A stretch of 14,660 bases of DNA from Oscillospiraceae bacterium UBA6370 (GCA_002437735.1 DJRC01000060.1:13963-28622); one strand, 5' to 3'; positions 6,846 to 14,300 are shown, numbered from the stretch's first letter. Program-made: numbers and translations. The notes: generated by a model from the letters alone, not told the origin.

Positions 6846-7043
6846 TTACAGGCTCTTCTCGTAGCTCTCGATCATCTTCTTGACCATCTGGCCGCCGACG
6901 GAACCGGCCTCGCGGGAGGTCAGGTCGCCGTTGTAGCCCTGCTTGAGGTTGACGCCGACCTCGCTGGCGGCTTCCATCTTGAACTTGTTCATGGCCGCGC
7001 GGGCCTCGGGAACGTTGAGCTTGTTGGTATTCTTGCTGGACAT
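6846..7043 (-). CDS. Alpha/beta-type small acid-soluble spore protein (SASP)
   Basis: This 65-aa protein belongs to the family that coats and protects DNA in dormant spores and supplies amino acids at germination. The ATG complementary to 7041-7043 follows an AAAAGGAG SD with good spacing; the in-frame upstream extension lies in a T-rich leader and is not supported. Diagnostic blocks are NKFKMEAASEVGV, the region cut by the germination protease GPR in this family, and NGDLTSREAGSVGGQMVKKM, the DNA-binding segment. The residues around EVGV and GGQMVK are conserved as expected. It is a single gene transcribed toward corA with a shared terminator. SASP genes are normally under forespore sigma-G. 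I could not place a convincing sigma-G promoter, although TGCATA lies at 7130-7135 (-). Confidence 0.95.
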   Translation of the reverse strand: MSSKNTNKLNVPEARAAMNKFKMEAASEVGVNLKQGYNGDLTSREAGSVGGQMVKKMIESYEKSL

Positions 7044-7178
7044 AATGATTTTCTCCTTTTGTTTGAATGTTTGGTTGGGTTTGTTGCTTTTGGGTATCGC
7101 AAACATAGCTTTGCCGAATTTTTTGCCGGTATGCAAAGTGAAGGGAGGTAAGTTTTGTTAAAAAGAGAGAAAAGGGTA

Positions 7179-7207
7179 TTTCCCGGCGGCGCGAGTTATG
7201 CTATCAT
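7179..7207 (+). promoter_or_regulatory. Probable extended -10 promoter for the aldo/keto reductase gene
   Basis: TGCTATCAT (7199-7207) is a good extended -10. The -35 region 17 nt upstream (TTTCCC, 7179-7184) is poor, as is common with extended -10 promoters. The predicted start is near 7214, leaving a leader of about 43 nt that contains a small CCGCC/GGCGG hairpin (7222-7235). Confidence 0.55.
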
Positions 7208-7256
7208 AAAAAGACAATAGACCGCCGTTGGGCGGGAAACGAGAGGAGAAGCGGAC

Positions 7257-8369
7257 GTGGAAAAGATCAAAAAGAATTTTGGCTTTGGCTTTATGCGCCT
7301 GCCGATGCAGGGCGAAGAGGTCGACCTCGTGCAGACGCGGCAGATGGTGGACGCCTTTCTGGCGGCCGGCTTCAACTATTTTGACACCGCCCACGGCTAT
7401 CTGGACGGGAGAAGCGAAATGGCGCTGAAGGCCTGCTTGACGAGCCGCTATCCGCGTGAGGACTACGTTCTGACCGACAAGCTGACGGCAAATTTTTTCA
7501 AAACGGAGGCGGATATCCGGCCTTTTTTTGAAAGTCAGCTCGCCGCCTGCGGTGTGGACGATTTCGACTTCTATCTGATGCACGCGCAGAGCATGAAAAA
7601 TTTTGAGCATTTCAAGGCCTGCCGCGCCTATGAGACGGCGTTCGCGCTCAAGGATGAGGGCAAGGTGCGCCACGTCGGCATCTCGTTCCACGACAGCGCG
7701 GAGATGCTCGACCGCATCCTGACCGAATACCCGCAGCTCGAGGCTGTGCAGCTGCAGTTCAACTATGTGGACTACGACGACCCCGCCGTGCAGAGCCGCA
7801 GGTGCTATGAGGTCTGCCAAAAGCACGGCAAGCCGGTCATCGTGATGGAGCCGGTCAAGGGCGGCAACCTCGCCCGCCTGCCGGAGGATGCCGCGGCGGT
7901 GCTGGACGCCCTGCACGGCGGCAGCAGCGCGAGCTACGCCATCCGCTTTGCGGCGGGCTTCCCGGGCATCAGGATGGTGCTCTCCGGCATGAGCGACCTG
8001 CGGCAGGTGGAGGACAACATTGCCTTCATGCGCGACTTTAAGCCGCTTGACGAGACGGAGCTTGCCGCAGTCAAAAGGGTGCAGGAGATATTCCGCAGCA
8101 AGGGTCTCATCCCCTGCACGGCCTGCCGCTACTGCACGAACGGCTGCCCGCAGCACATCTCGATCCCCGACCTCTTCGCGGTGATGAACGCCAAGCAGAT
8201 CCACCGCGACTGGAACGCGGACTACTATTATAACGAGGTCTACACCAAGAGCGGCGGCAAGGCATCCGACTGCATCCGCTGCGGCAAATGTGAAAGGGTC
8301 TGCCCGCAGCACCTGCACATCCGCGACCTGTTGGCGGATGTCGCCGCGGAATTTGAAAAAAAGGGCTGA
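7257..8369 (+). CDS. Aldo/keto reductase with C-terminal 2x[4Fe-4S] ferredoxin domain
   Basis: This 370-aa protein starts at GTG 7257, with GAGAGGAG at 7241-7248; no ATG nearby fits the family start. Residues 5 to about 275 are an aldo/keto reductase barrel. The usual tetrad is visible: Asp43 and Tyr48 in FDTAHGYLDG, Lys75 in LTDKL and His109 in DFYLMHAQ. The C-terminus has two ferredoxin-type motifs, Cys287-X2-Cys-X2-Cys-X3-Cys297-Pro and Cys339-X2-Cys-X2-Cys-X3-Cys349-Pro. This architecture is known in anaerobes and suggests electrons may enter or leave through Fe-S clusters as well as NAD(P)H. The substrate is unknown, and no metabolic neighbour gives a hint: it is flanked by a SASP gene and a Spo0A-like gene. 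The gene ends inside a terminator hairpin that contains its stop codon. Confidence 0.92.
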   Translation: MEKIKKNFGFGFMRLPMQGEEVDLVQTRQMVDAFLAAGFNYFDTAHGYLDGRSEMALKACLTSRYPREDYVLTDKLTANFFKTEADIRPFFESQLAACGVDDFDFYLMHAQSMKNFEHFKACRAYETAFALKDEGKVRHVGISFHDSAEMLDRILTEYPQLEAVQLQFNYVDYDDPAVQSRRCYEVCQKHGKPVIVMEPVKGGNLARLPEDAAAVLDALHGGSSASYAIRFAAGFPGIRMVLSGMSDLRQVEDNIAFMRDFKPLDETELAAVKRVQEIFRSKGLIPCTACRYCTNGCPQHISIPDLFAVMNAKQIHRDWNADYYYNEVYTKSGGKASDCIRCGKCERVCPQHLHIRDLLADVAAEFEKKG

Positions 8370-8394
8370 GCGCATTGCGCTCAGCCCAGCTTTT
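8356..8394. terminator. Bidirectional terminator overlapping the aldo/keto reductase stop codon
   Basis: A perfect 11-bp stem (8363-8373 with 8377-8387), loop ATT. TTTT follows at 8391-8394 for the plus gene, and seven A (8356-8362) give a T-run on the minus strand for the spo0A-like gene. The hairpin contains the plus-gene stop (8367-8369) and the minus-gene stop (8381-8383), so the two convergent coding regions are only 11 nt apart. Confidence 0.8.
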
Positions 8395-9115
8395 CGTATT
8401 TCAGAGCTTCCACAAGCTCGGCAAGGAACATCCCGTTGGCTGGCTTTCCGCCGTCTACGCACAGATGACCGAAATACCGGTTCCAGACATCACGGTCACC
8501 GCGCTCCCAGGTGATCTCGATGGCGTGGCGGATGGCGCGTTCCACGCAGAAGGCGGTCGTGCCGTTCCGACGCGCGACACAGGGATAGATGACCTTGGTG
8601 ACGGCGTGCAGCAGAGAGGGATCGTCCAGCGCGAGCAGCGCGGCGTCGTGAATATAGCCGTAGCCCTTGAGACCGGGCGACATCCCAAGCTCATGCAGGA
8701 TGGAGGTCACAAGCAGGGAGGGCGGGTGCAGCGCGCTGCGCGTGCTCTGCGCCGCTGTGCCGCGCATCCGGTCAAACAGCGCCTCGAAGGCAAAGGGCTT
8801 GGGCAGAAAATAATCGACCCGCAGCTCCGTCGCCTCCGCTAGCATGTGATCGGACACGAAGGCAGAGATGAGAAATATCTCGCTCGCGCAGCCCTCGCGC
8901 CGCAGCTGCCGCAGGACGCGGATGCCGTCCATGCCCGGCAGTGCCGGGTCCAGAACGAGCAGCTCCAGCTCGTGCGCGTGTATCCTTTCCAGAACCTCAT
9001 GCCCATTGCAGGCAAGCTCGACCGTGAATAAGCCTGTCTCTTCCATTGCGTCCCGCAGCATCGTGCGGAACTCCTCGTTGGCATCTGCCAACAAAACCGA
9101 TCTTCGCCGCTCCAT
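8381..9115 (-). CDS. spo0A: Spo0A-type sporulation response regulator
   Basis: This 244-aa protein has an N-terminal receiver (about 5-120) and a C-terminal Spo0A DNA-binding domain (about 128-244). Receiver residues are the phospho-acceptor Asp56 in LLVLDPALPGMDG, Ser84 at the switch position and Lys106 in YFLPKPF. The acidic pocket reads Asp11-Ala12, whereas classical Spo0A has two acidic residues there. The effector domain has the family signature LHELGM, LKGYGYI, VTKVIYPCVA and VERAIRHAIEITWERGD, with the recognition helix well conserved. The ATG complementary to 9113-9115 was chosen as the only start near GGGGAGG, though the spacing of about 13 nt is long. The gene is monocistronic, not next to spoIVB (the common neighbour of spo0A), with its own promoter and 0A-like boxes. 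It is either the main Spo0A or a paralogue. Confidence 0.88.
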   Translation of the reverse strand: MERRRSVLLADANEEFRTMLRDAMEETGLFTVELACNGHEVLERIHAHELELLVLDPALPGMDGIRVLRQLRREGCASEIFLISAFVSDHMLAEATELRVDYFLPKPFAFEALFDRMRGTAAQSTRSALHPPSLLVTSILHELGMSPGLKGYGYIHDAALLALDDPSLLHAVTKVIYPCVARRNGTTAFCVERAIRHAIEITWERGDRDVWNRYFGHLCVDGGKPANGMFLAELVEALKYEKLG

Positions 9116-9169
9116 GCAGTTTTGATTGCCTCCCCGATGTGTTTTTGAACACGATTTTCTCTGTTGTCT

Positions 9170-9198
9170 AAAATAGCACAAAAGCTTTCGGGTTTCAA
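9170..9198 (-). promoter_or_regulatory. Promoter of the spo0A-like gene
   Basis: On the minus strand TTGAAA (9193-9198), a 17-nt spacer and TATTTT (9170-9175), with TG one base before the -10. The predicted start is near 9163. A short dyad GTGTT/AACAC (9139-9152) follows in the leader. Classical spo0A has a sigma-H promoter as well; I see none that is clear. Confidence 0.65.
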
Positions 9199-9236
9199 CA
9201 AAAATGCGTATGACTTGACGAAAAAATGCTCGACAA
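9194..9236 (-). promoter_or_regulatory. Cluster of three near-consensus 0A boxes upstream of the spo0A-like gene
   Basis: Against the 0A-box consensus TTGTCGAA there are three 7-of-8 matches: TTGTTGAA on the minus strand at 9194-9201 (overlapping the -35), TTGACGAA on the plus strand at 9215-9222, and TTGTCGAG on the minus strand at 9229-9236. Three such matches in 43 nt suggest autoregulation. Confidence 0.5.
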
Positions 9237-9270
9237 ATTTCGCGCCCCTCCGAGGAAAAGCACAGCAAAG

Positions 9271-9301
9271 AAAACTGCGTCCCTGCCGCAGACAGGGACG
9301 C
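9271..9301 (-). terminator. Terminator of the rimM-trmD operon
   Basis: The arms 9277-9285 and 9293-9301 form a perfect 9-bp GC-rich stem with a 7-nt loop. On the minus strand it is followed by AGTTTTCTTT. It starts 8 nt after the trmD stop. Confidence 0.8.
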
Positions 9302-9309
9302 CGCTTCGG

Positions 9310-10104
9310 TTATTGATCATCGGAGGAGGAAGACTCCGCGCCGGCGCGCAGCGCCTCCGCCTCGGCCTTGGCCTCGGCGAGCAGCCTGCGCTCGCCCTTG
9401 GTTTTGCACACGCTCTCGTCGAATTGTGCCCACAGGTCGGGACGGCGCAGCATCGTGCGGATGTAGCTCTGCTTGCGCCGCCATTTCTCCACGTTGCCGT
9501 GGTGGCCGGAGAGCAGCACATCCGGCACGCGGCGTCCGTGCCACTCATCGGGGCGGGAATACTGGGGATACTCCAAAAGACCGTTCCAGTGCGATTCCTC
9601 CGTGAAGCACTCCTCGTCCGGCAATACGCCAGGCACCATGCGGCACACGGCGTCCGCGAGCGCCATCGCGGGGATCTCGCCGCCGGTGACGACGAAATCG
9701 CCCATGCTGATCTCCTCGTCCACGCACGCGTCGATGAAGCGCTGGTCGATGCCCTCGTAGTGTCCGCAGACGAGAATGAGGTGGTCATAGGCCTCCTTCA
9801 GCTCGCGTGCGACGATTTGCGTGAAGGTGCGCCCGCAGGGGGAGAGATAGATGGTATAGCCTCTTGAGCCGGCCTCCTCGCACACATGCGCCCAGCAGCG
9901 GTAGAGGGGATCGGCCTGCATCACCGCGCCGCGTCCGCCGCCGTAGGGGTAGTCGTCCACCTGCATCTGCTTATTCGTGGTGAAGCTGCGGATCTGGTGG
10001 GTCTTGATGACGATATAGCCCCGCTCCTGCGCGCGGCCGAGGATGCTCGCGTGCATCATCGCGTCCACCGCGTCGGGGAAGAGGGTGAGAATGTCAATCC
10101 GCAT
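9310..10104 (-). CDS. trmD: tRNA (guanine37-N1)-methyltransferase TrmD
   Basis: This 264-aa enzyme methylates G37 next to the anticodon using S-adenosylmethionine, which prevents +1 frameshifting. The deep-trefoil-knot SPOUT motifs are present: DDYPYGGGRGAVM near 50-62, LSPCG at 87-91, CGHYEGIDQR at 113-122 and GDFVVTGGE at 135-143, then GLLEYPQYSRP and VPDVLLSGHH. The segment that reads DSF in Bacillus and E. coli TrmD, and holds the catalytic Asp there, reads EESH here; I believe other clostridial TrmDs share this, but could not check. The C-terminus ends in an Ala/Glu-rich helix and an acidic Ser-rich tail. The ATG overlaps the rimM stop by 11 nt, so the two are translationally coupled. 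Confidence 0.95.
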   Translation of the reverse strand: MRIDILTLFPDAVDAMMHASILGRAQERGYIVIKTHQIRSFTTNKQMQVDDYPYGGGRGAVMQADPLYRCWAHVCEEAGSRGYTIYLSPCGRTFTQIVARELKEAYDHLILVCGHYEGIDQRFIDACVDEEISMGDFVVTGGEIPAMALADAVCRMVPGVLPDEECFTEESHWNGLLEYPQYSRPDEWHGRRVPDVLLSGHHGNVEKWRRKQSYIRTMLRRPDLWAQFDESVCKTKGERRLLAEAKAEAEALRAGAESSSSDDQ

Positions 10105-10639
10105 TGGTTTCCAGCCCCTCGATCATTTTGACGTAAATTTCGCGCTTTTCCGCGTCGATGTCCACAATGAAAATATCCTGCACGGCGGGGATTAGGTAGC
10201 ACTTCTCCGGTCCGCGGACCTTGTAGAGCTTGTGCGCGGGGTAGGTGAGGACCTCCTCGACGGTGCCGACATAGCGGTGGATGAAGTCCTCATAGACCTG
10301 CATCCCGATGAGCTCGGCATCAAGAAATTCTCCCTTTTTGAGCTGCACCTCGCTGCGCTTGATGGAGAGGATCTTGGTTTTCAGCGTTTCCGCGGCGGTC
10401 ATATCGTCCCAGCCGGGGAAGTGCATGAGCACCATGTCGCCCTGTATGCGGCGGTCGGTGGGGCGGAACTGCGTGCCGTCCATATAGAGGGCCTTGAAGC
10501 CGGCGAGTTGCGCTGGCGTCACGTCCCACGGCTGCACCTTCACGTCGCCCTTCACGCCGTGCGTGTTGACGATCTGACCGACCTCGATGAATTCGGGCGC
10601 CTCGGATCTGGCGGGCTTACCCTTGGAAAAGATACCCAT
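10094..10639 (-). CDS. rimM: Ribosome maturation factor RimM
   Basis: This 181-aa protein assists late assembly of the 30S head by binding ribosomal protein uS19. The ATG complementary to 10637-10639 follows AAGGAGG with 8-nt spacing and is 36 nt from the -10 of a good promoter. Residues 18-36 (FIEVGQIVNTHGVKGDVKV) are the RimM N-terminal signature. The C-terminal PRC-barrel domain begins around residue 105 (EFLDAELIGMQVYED) and includes YLIPAVQDIFIVDID. The charged N-terminal extension of about 16 residues is slightly long. In many bacteria the order is rpsP-rimM-trmD-rplS; here rimM is first in its transcript and rplS does not follow trmD. Confidence 0.94.
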   Translation of the reverse strand: MGIFSKGKPARSEAPEFIEVGQIVNTHGVKGDVKVQPWDVTPAQLAGFKALYMDGTQFRPTDRRIQGDMVLMHFPGWDDMTAAETLKTKILSIKRSEVQLKKGEFLDAELIGMQVYEDFIHRYVGTVEEVLTYPAHKLYKVRGPEKCYLIPAVQDIFIVDIDAEKREIYVKMIEGLETNAD

Positions 10640-10674
10640 GGCGGGGACCTCCTTGCGTTTGACATATTTTTTTC

Positions 10675-10703
10675 AGTATAACCGAAAAGCGGCGCAAGGG
10701 CAA
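10675..10703 (-). promoter_or_regulatory. Promoter of the rimM-trmD operon
   Basis: On the minus strand TTGCCC (10698-10703), a 17-nt spacer and TATACT (10675-10680). The predicted start is near 10667, giving a short leader of about 28 nt. Confidence 0.65.
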
Positions 10704-10723
10704 GTGCAGATTTTATCCCGCGC

Positions 10724-10753
10724 TTGACGCGGCGGCGGCATTTGTGCTATAAC
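10724..10753 (+). promoter_or_regulatory. Promoter of the Rrf2-family regulator gene
   Basis: TTGACG (10724-10729), an 18-nt spacer and TATAAC (10748-10753), with TG one base before the -10. It is divergent from the rimM promoter; the two -35 elements are 20 nt apart, so one bound regulator could affect both. Confidence 0.7.
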
Positions 10754-10791
10754 GGTAGCAACGAAACCGCGAGAGGAAAGGAAGTCTTGCT

Positions 10792-11217
10792 ATGCTCATT
10801 TCCACCAAGGGCCGCTACGCGCTGCGCGTCATGCTGGAGCTGGCGCAGGGCGAGCCGGGAGAGTGTATGCCGCTGCCGGTGATCGCGCAGCGGCAGGGTA
10901 TTTCCGAAAAATATTTAGAGAGCATCATCGCCGTGCTCGCGCGCGCGGGACTGGTCGAGGGTCAGCGCGGCAAGGGCGGCGGCTACCGCCTCAGCCGGGA
11001 GCTGAAGGACTATTCGGTCGGCGAGATCGTCCGGCTGACGGAGGGTTCGCTCGCGCCCGTTTCCTGTCTGGAGGGGGAGAACACCTGCCCGCGCGCGGAC
11101 AAGTGCCTCTCACTGCCCGTGTGGGAGAAGCTCGACACGCTCATCAACGACTATCTCGACAGCGTTTCGCTCGCCGACCTGCTGGCTGAGGGCGGCGGGA
11201 ACGGCTGCGGCATCTGA
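10792..11217 (+). CDS. Rrf2-family (IscR-like) transcriptional regulator with clustered cysteines
   Basis: This 141-aa protein is of typical Rrf2 length. The ATG at 10792 follows AAAGGA (10777-10782). The N-terminal winged helix-turn-helix is clear: MLISTKGRYALRVMLELA, IAQRQGISEKYLESII and the wing GKGGGYRLSR. Cys92, Cys99 and Cys105 lie in a C-X6-C-X5-C arrangement that matches the three cluster-ligating cysteines of IscR. The fourth ligand, His107 in E. coli IscR, is not conserved (Leu108 region). It is therefore likely to sense Fe-S status, oxygen or NO rather than act as the cysteine-metabolism regulator CymR. No isc or suf genes follow: the gene is monocistronic with a terminator after it. 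Targets are unknown, but the divergent rimM promoter and the Fe-S scaffold gene at the left edge are candidates. Confidence 0.9.
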   Translation: MLISTKGRYALRVMLELAQGEPGECMPLPVIAQRQGISEKYLESIIAVLARAGLVEGQRGKGGGYRLSRELKDYSVGEIVRLTEGSLAPVSCLEGENTCPRADKCLSLPVWEKLDTLINDYLDSVSLADLLAEGGGNGCGI

Positions 11218-11241
11218 GCCGCGGTAAAGCCTGCCGGAGAG

Positions 11242-11289
11242 CAATACAATAGGAGCGCCGCTCGAATGAGCGGCGCTCCTATTGTATTG
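11242..11289. terminator. Long symmetrical terminator after the Rrf2 gene (22-bp perfect inverted repeat)
   Basis: The arms 11242-11263 and 11268-11289 are perfectly complementary over 22 bp with loop GAAT. The inner 13 bp are GC-rich and the outer part is A/T-rich, so both directions end in a weak U-rich tail. It starts 24 nt after the Rrf2 stop. Confidence 0.75.
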
Positions 11290-11304
11290 GTGCATTCAGA
11301 CACC

Positions 11305-11345
11305 AAAAAAGGGGCGCGGGAATCGAAAGATTCCCGCGCTCCTTT
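11305..11345 (-). terminator. Terminator of the SLH protein gene
   Basis: The arms 11308-11324 and 11329-11345 pair over 17 bp with one G-U pair, around a 4-nt loop. On the minus strand the stem ends in a T-run (six A at 11305-11310 on the plus strand). It begins 10 nt after the SLH gene stop. Confidence 0.8.
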
Positions 11346-11355
11346 GCGTGTGTGG

Positions 11356-14300
11356 TTATTGGGTGCTTTGGCCGCCGACGGTAAAGTATTCGCCTGTATT
11401 CAGCCACGCGCCGCCGCAGCCTTCCCATGCCCGGCACCAGATGTAATAAGTGCCGGTTTCGCCGAAGCCCCCAACATCGTTGACCGAGTAGATCTTCTCA
11501 CCGTCCGCGTTCGGCGCCGCTTGAGCAGAGGAGAGCGTTTTCAATATCCGCACATTGCTGTCACTTGCCGGATTGCTTTCATCCGGTGCGCTGTTCGTCC
11601 TCGTATAAGCCACATGCACCGGCGCATCGCCGACGTATTTCGTCCTTACGCTGATATTTCTGTGGGCGGGGTCTTTGCCCGTCTGAGTGTTCACGCCCAG
11701 CTGGGGATTGCACACCCAGATGTCCACGTTCTGCGTCAAGCCCTCATCCGGGAAATACCAGCCTTTGCTTTCGTCCAGCTTCAGAGCCCCCTCAGAGATG
11801 GTCACAGTGACCTTTCCGGTCTCATGCATAGGCGGCTCGGTGGTGCTGTCGCCCGAGATGCTCTGTGCTCTCGCAAGCTGGCCCGACGAAAGGGAAGCAT
11901 CGAGGCACACGCCGTATGTGGATGGCATGCCGCCCGTTATCTTAGGCCCGTTGATCTGATGGGCGGCACCATCAATGCTAGTCCAGCCCCTAATTGATAT
12001 CTTGCTGGCGTCCACGGCTGTGATGGCGGCGACGCCGTTCAGGTTGATGTAGATTTTGCCGGTGGCGTTTGGCCCGGAAGCGAACCGGGGGGCGCTTGCC
12101 TTGTTCTCGCTCAGGCTGATCGGTGCGCCGACGGTGGCGGTGTATGTGCCGATCTCACCGTAGTTGGTGCCATTGTATGCCGCCGAAACCTTAAAGGTGA
12201 TCTCCATCGGTGCGTCGGGAGATTTTATTACACGGACACCCTTTACATCGGTTTCTGAACCAGTCACAATCTCAAGATTGTCTGCCCAGCCGGTAGCCGT
12301 AATTGTCCATGCAAGCGCGACCTCGCCCCTTGTGTTTGCGCTGAGCTGCATTTCATTCGTCTTCTCCGGCAGCGTATACGTTCCTTGCCCGTATTTCAGC
12401 GGCCACGCAGCGTCGCTGATGGCCCATTCGGTCTGGGTCGTCTTCTCGCTGTCCAGCCAAGACTTTATCTGCGTCTTGATGTATGCATTTGTGTAGGCCG
12501 CGCCTGTCAGTGCCGTCAGCTCGTCAGCATTTGCCGCAGCTGTTGTCAGTTCTGTTGTCAGACTGTTGCATTCGGCTTGGGATGCGAAAGTCTGTGCAGC
12601 TTTTGCCCTGTCGATTGCAGCTTTCAATGCGGTGTACTCTGCATTCCCTGCCAAAATAAACTTCACACCATTTGTAACGGCATTTTCCTCAGTTTCGCCC
12701 GGCAGGACATAAATCGTGTCCGGATTGGTTGCCTTTGTTACATCTGTCTCAACTGTAAACTCGCGCAGCTTCGCCTCAGCCACCGCCAGCGCTGCCTCAA
12801 ATGCGCCCTTATCCAGCGCCTTGACGGTCACGGTTACCGATGCGATCAGCGTGCCGTTGTAGGTACAGCCGGAGGGAACCGTGAAGGTGGTCGTTGCCGT
12901 ATAATTGCCCGCAGTCGTGCTGCTATAGTTTGCACCGTCCGCCCAGCTCCATCCCGCCGCAGCCGCCTTGACGGTCGAGCCGTCCTTGACGTTCAGCGTG
13001 ATCTCCGTGGGAAGTTCCGCCAGCGCAGCGGAGGAGTTTGTGCCGTAATCCACGTTGACGGCGGCTATAGCTGCAATGCCCGTGATCTCCTTTAGGGTCA
13101 CACCGCCGCCCGAGCTGCCGCCAGATACGGTCGGAGTCTTCGCGCCGCCCTCGGTCTCGGTCTCCTTGACGGTTAGCGTGCCGCTGACGGTCACGCCGCT
13201 CGCCGACACGACCAGCGAGATCACCAGACCGGAGCCGGTCAGCGCCACTCTGGCGTCAATGCTCAGCTTGCCGACCGACGCGCCGTGCTTGATATCAAGC
13301 TGTGCGCCCTCTGCGTCCTTGTCGATCCGGAGCGTTTCCACGTCCGCGTTCAACGCCACATTGGCGCGGCTCAGAAGCTCCACAAGCTTCGCAGGGACTT
13401 CAATCCGAATATTCTGATCCGACGTCTTTTCCAGGTCGATCACGAGCGTGCCGAGCGCACCTTTGAAGGTGCTGTCCTGCGTGAGACGGCACGGCAGGCC
13501 AATCTCCACGCGTTCCAGCGCTGTGTCGCCCATCAAGCGCAGATGCACGCCCTCCTTCTGCAGCCGGACCACACCGCTGACCCGAACGCCGTCCAGATAG
13601 ACGGAGTTCGCACCGCCGCCCTTGACGATCACGCTGCCGAGGACAGTCACATTTTTGAGCGTGACGTTGCCCTCGCCCACGCTCTCCGCGATGATGAGGT
13701 CGCCGGCGACGGTCTGATTTTCCAGCGTCGTTCCGGCCTTTTCAATGACTGTTTCCTGCACGCTCTTGCGCACACGGTCGAGCGTGACCACGGCCTCCGC
13801 GCGGGTGATGGAGCCGAGCGCGCCGAACGTGCCGTCGGGATAGCCGTTCATGTAACCGGCCTCCGCGGCTGCGCCCACGCTGCCCTTTGCCCACGCGGGG
13901 ATGGACGCGGCGTCCGCAAAGGCATCTGTGCGCTCCTCATTCGCGGCAAGGTCCAACGCACGCGCGAGCATCGCCGCCGCCTCGGCGCGGGTGACAGGCT
14001 GATTCGGGCAGAACATCCCGCCGCTGCCCTGCGCGTAGCCTGCCGCCGCAGCCTTCGCCACCTCGGCATAGAACCAGTCGCGCTCCATCACGTCGGAAAA
14101 GGAAATGGCGCTCTCCACCGTGAAGCCCAGCGTGCGGTTCATCAGTTTGACAAATTCCGCGCGGGTCACGGTGCCGTTGGGGCGGAAGCTGCCGTCGCCA
14201 TAGCCGTCGATCAAACCATCGTCCTGCCACGCGCTGAGCGTTTCCGCCGCCCAGTGACCGGACGTATCGCTAAATGTGGCCGTGGCGGGAACCGCGGACA

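Noticed and set aside
7130..7135. TGCATA on the minus strand as a sigma-G -35 for the SASP gene
   Set aside because: No acceptable sigma-G -10 was found 16-18 nt downstream, so I did not call a promoter.
7179..7239. TTTCCCG / CGGGAAA inverted repeat around the aldo/keto reductase promoter
   Set aside because: Arms are 7 bp and 47 nt apart; likely chance in this composition.
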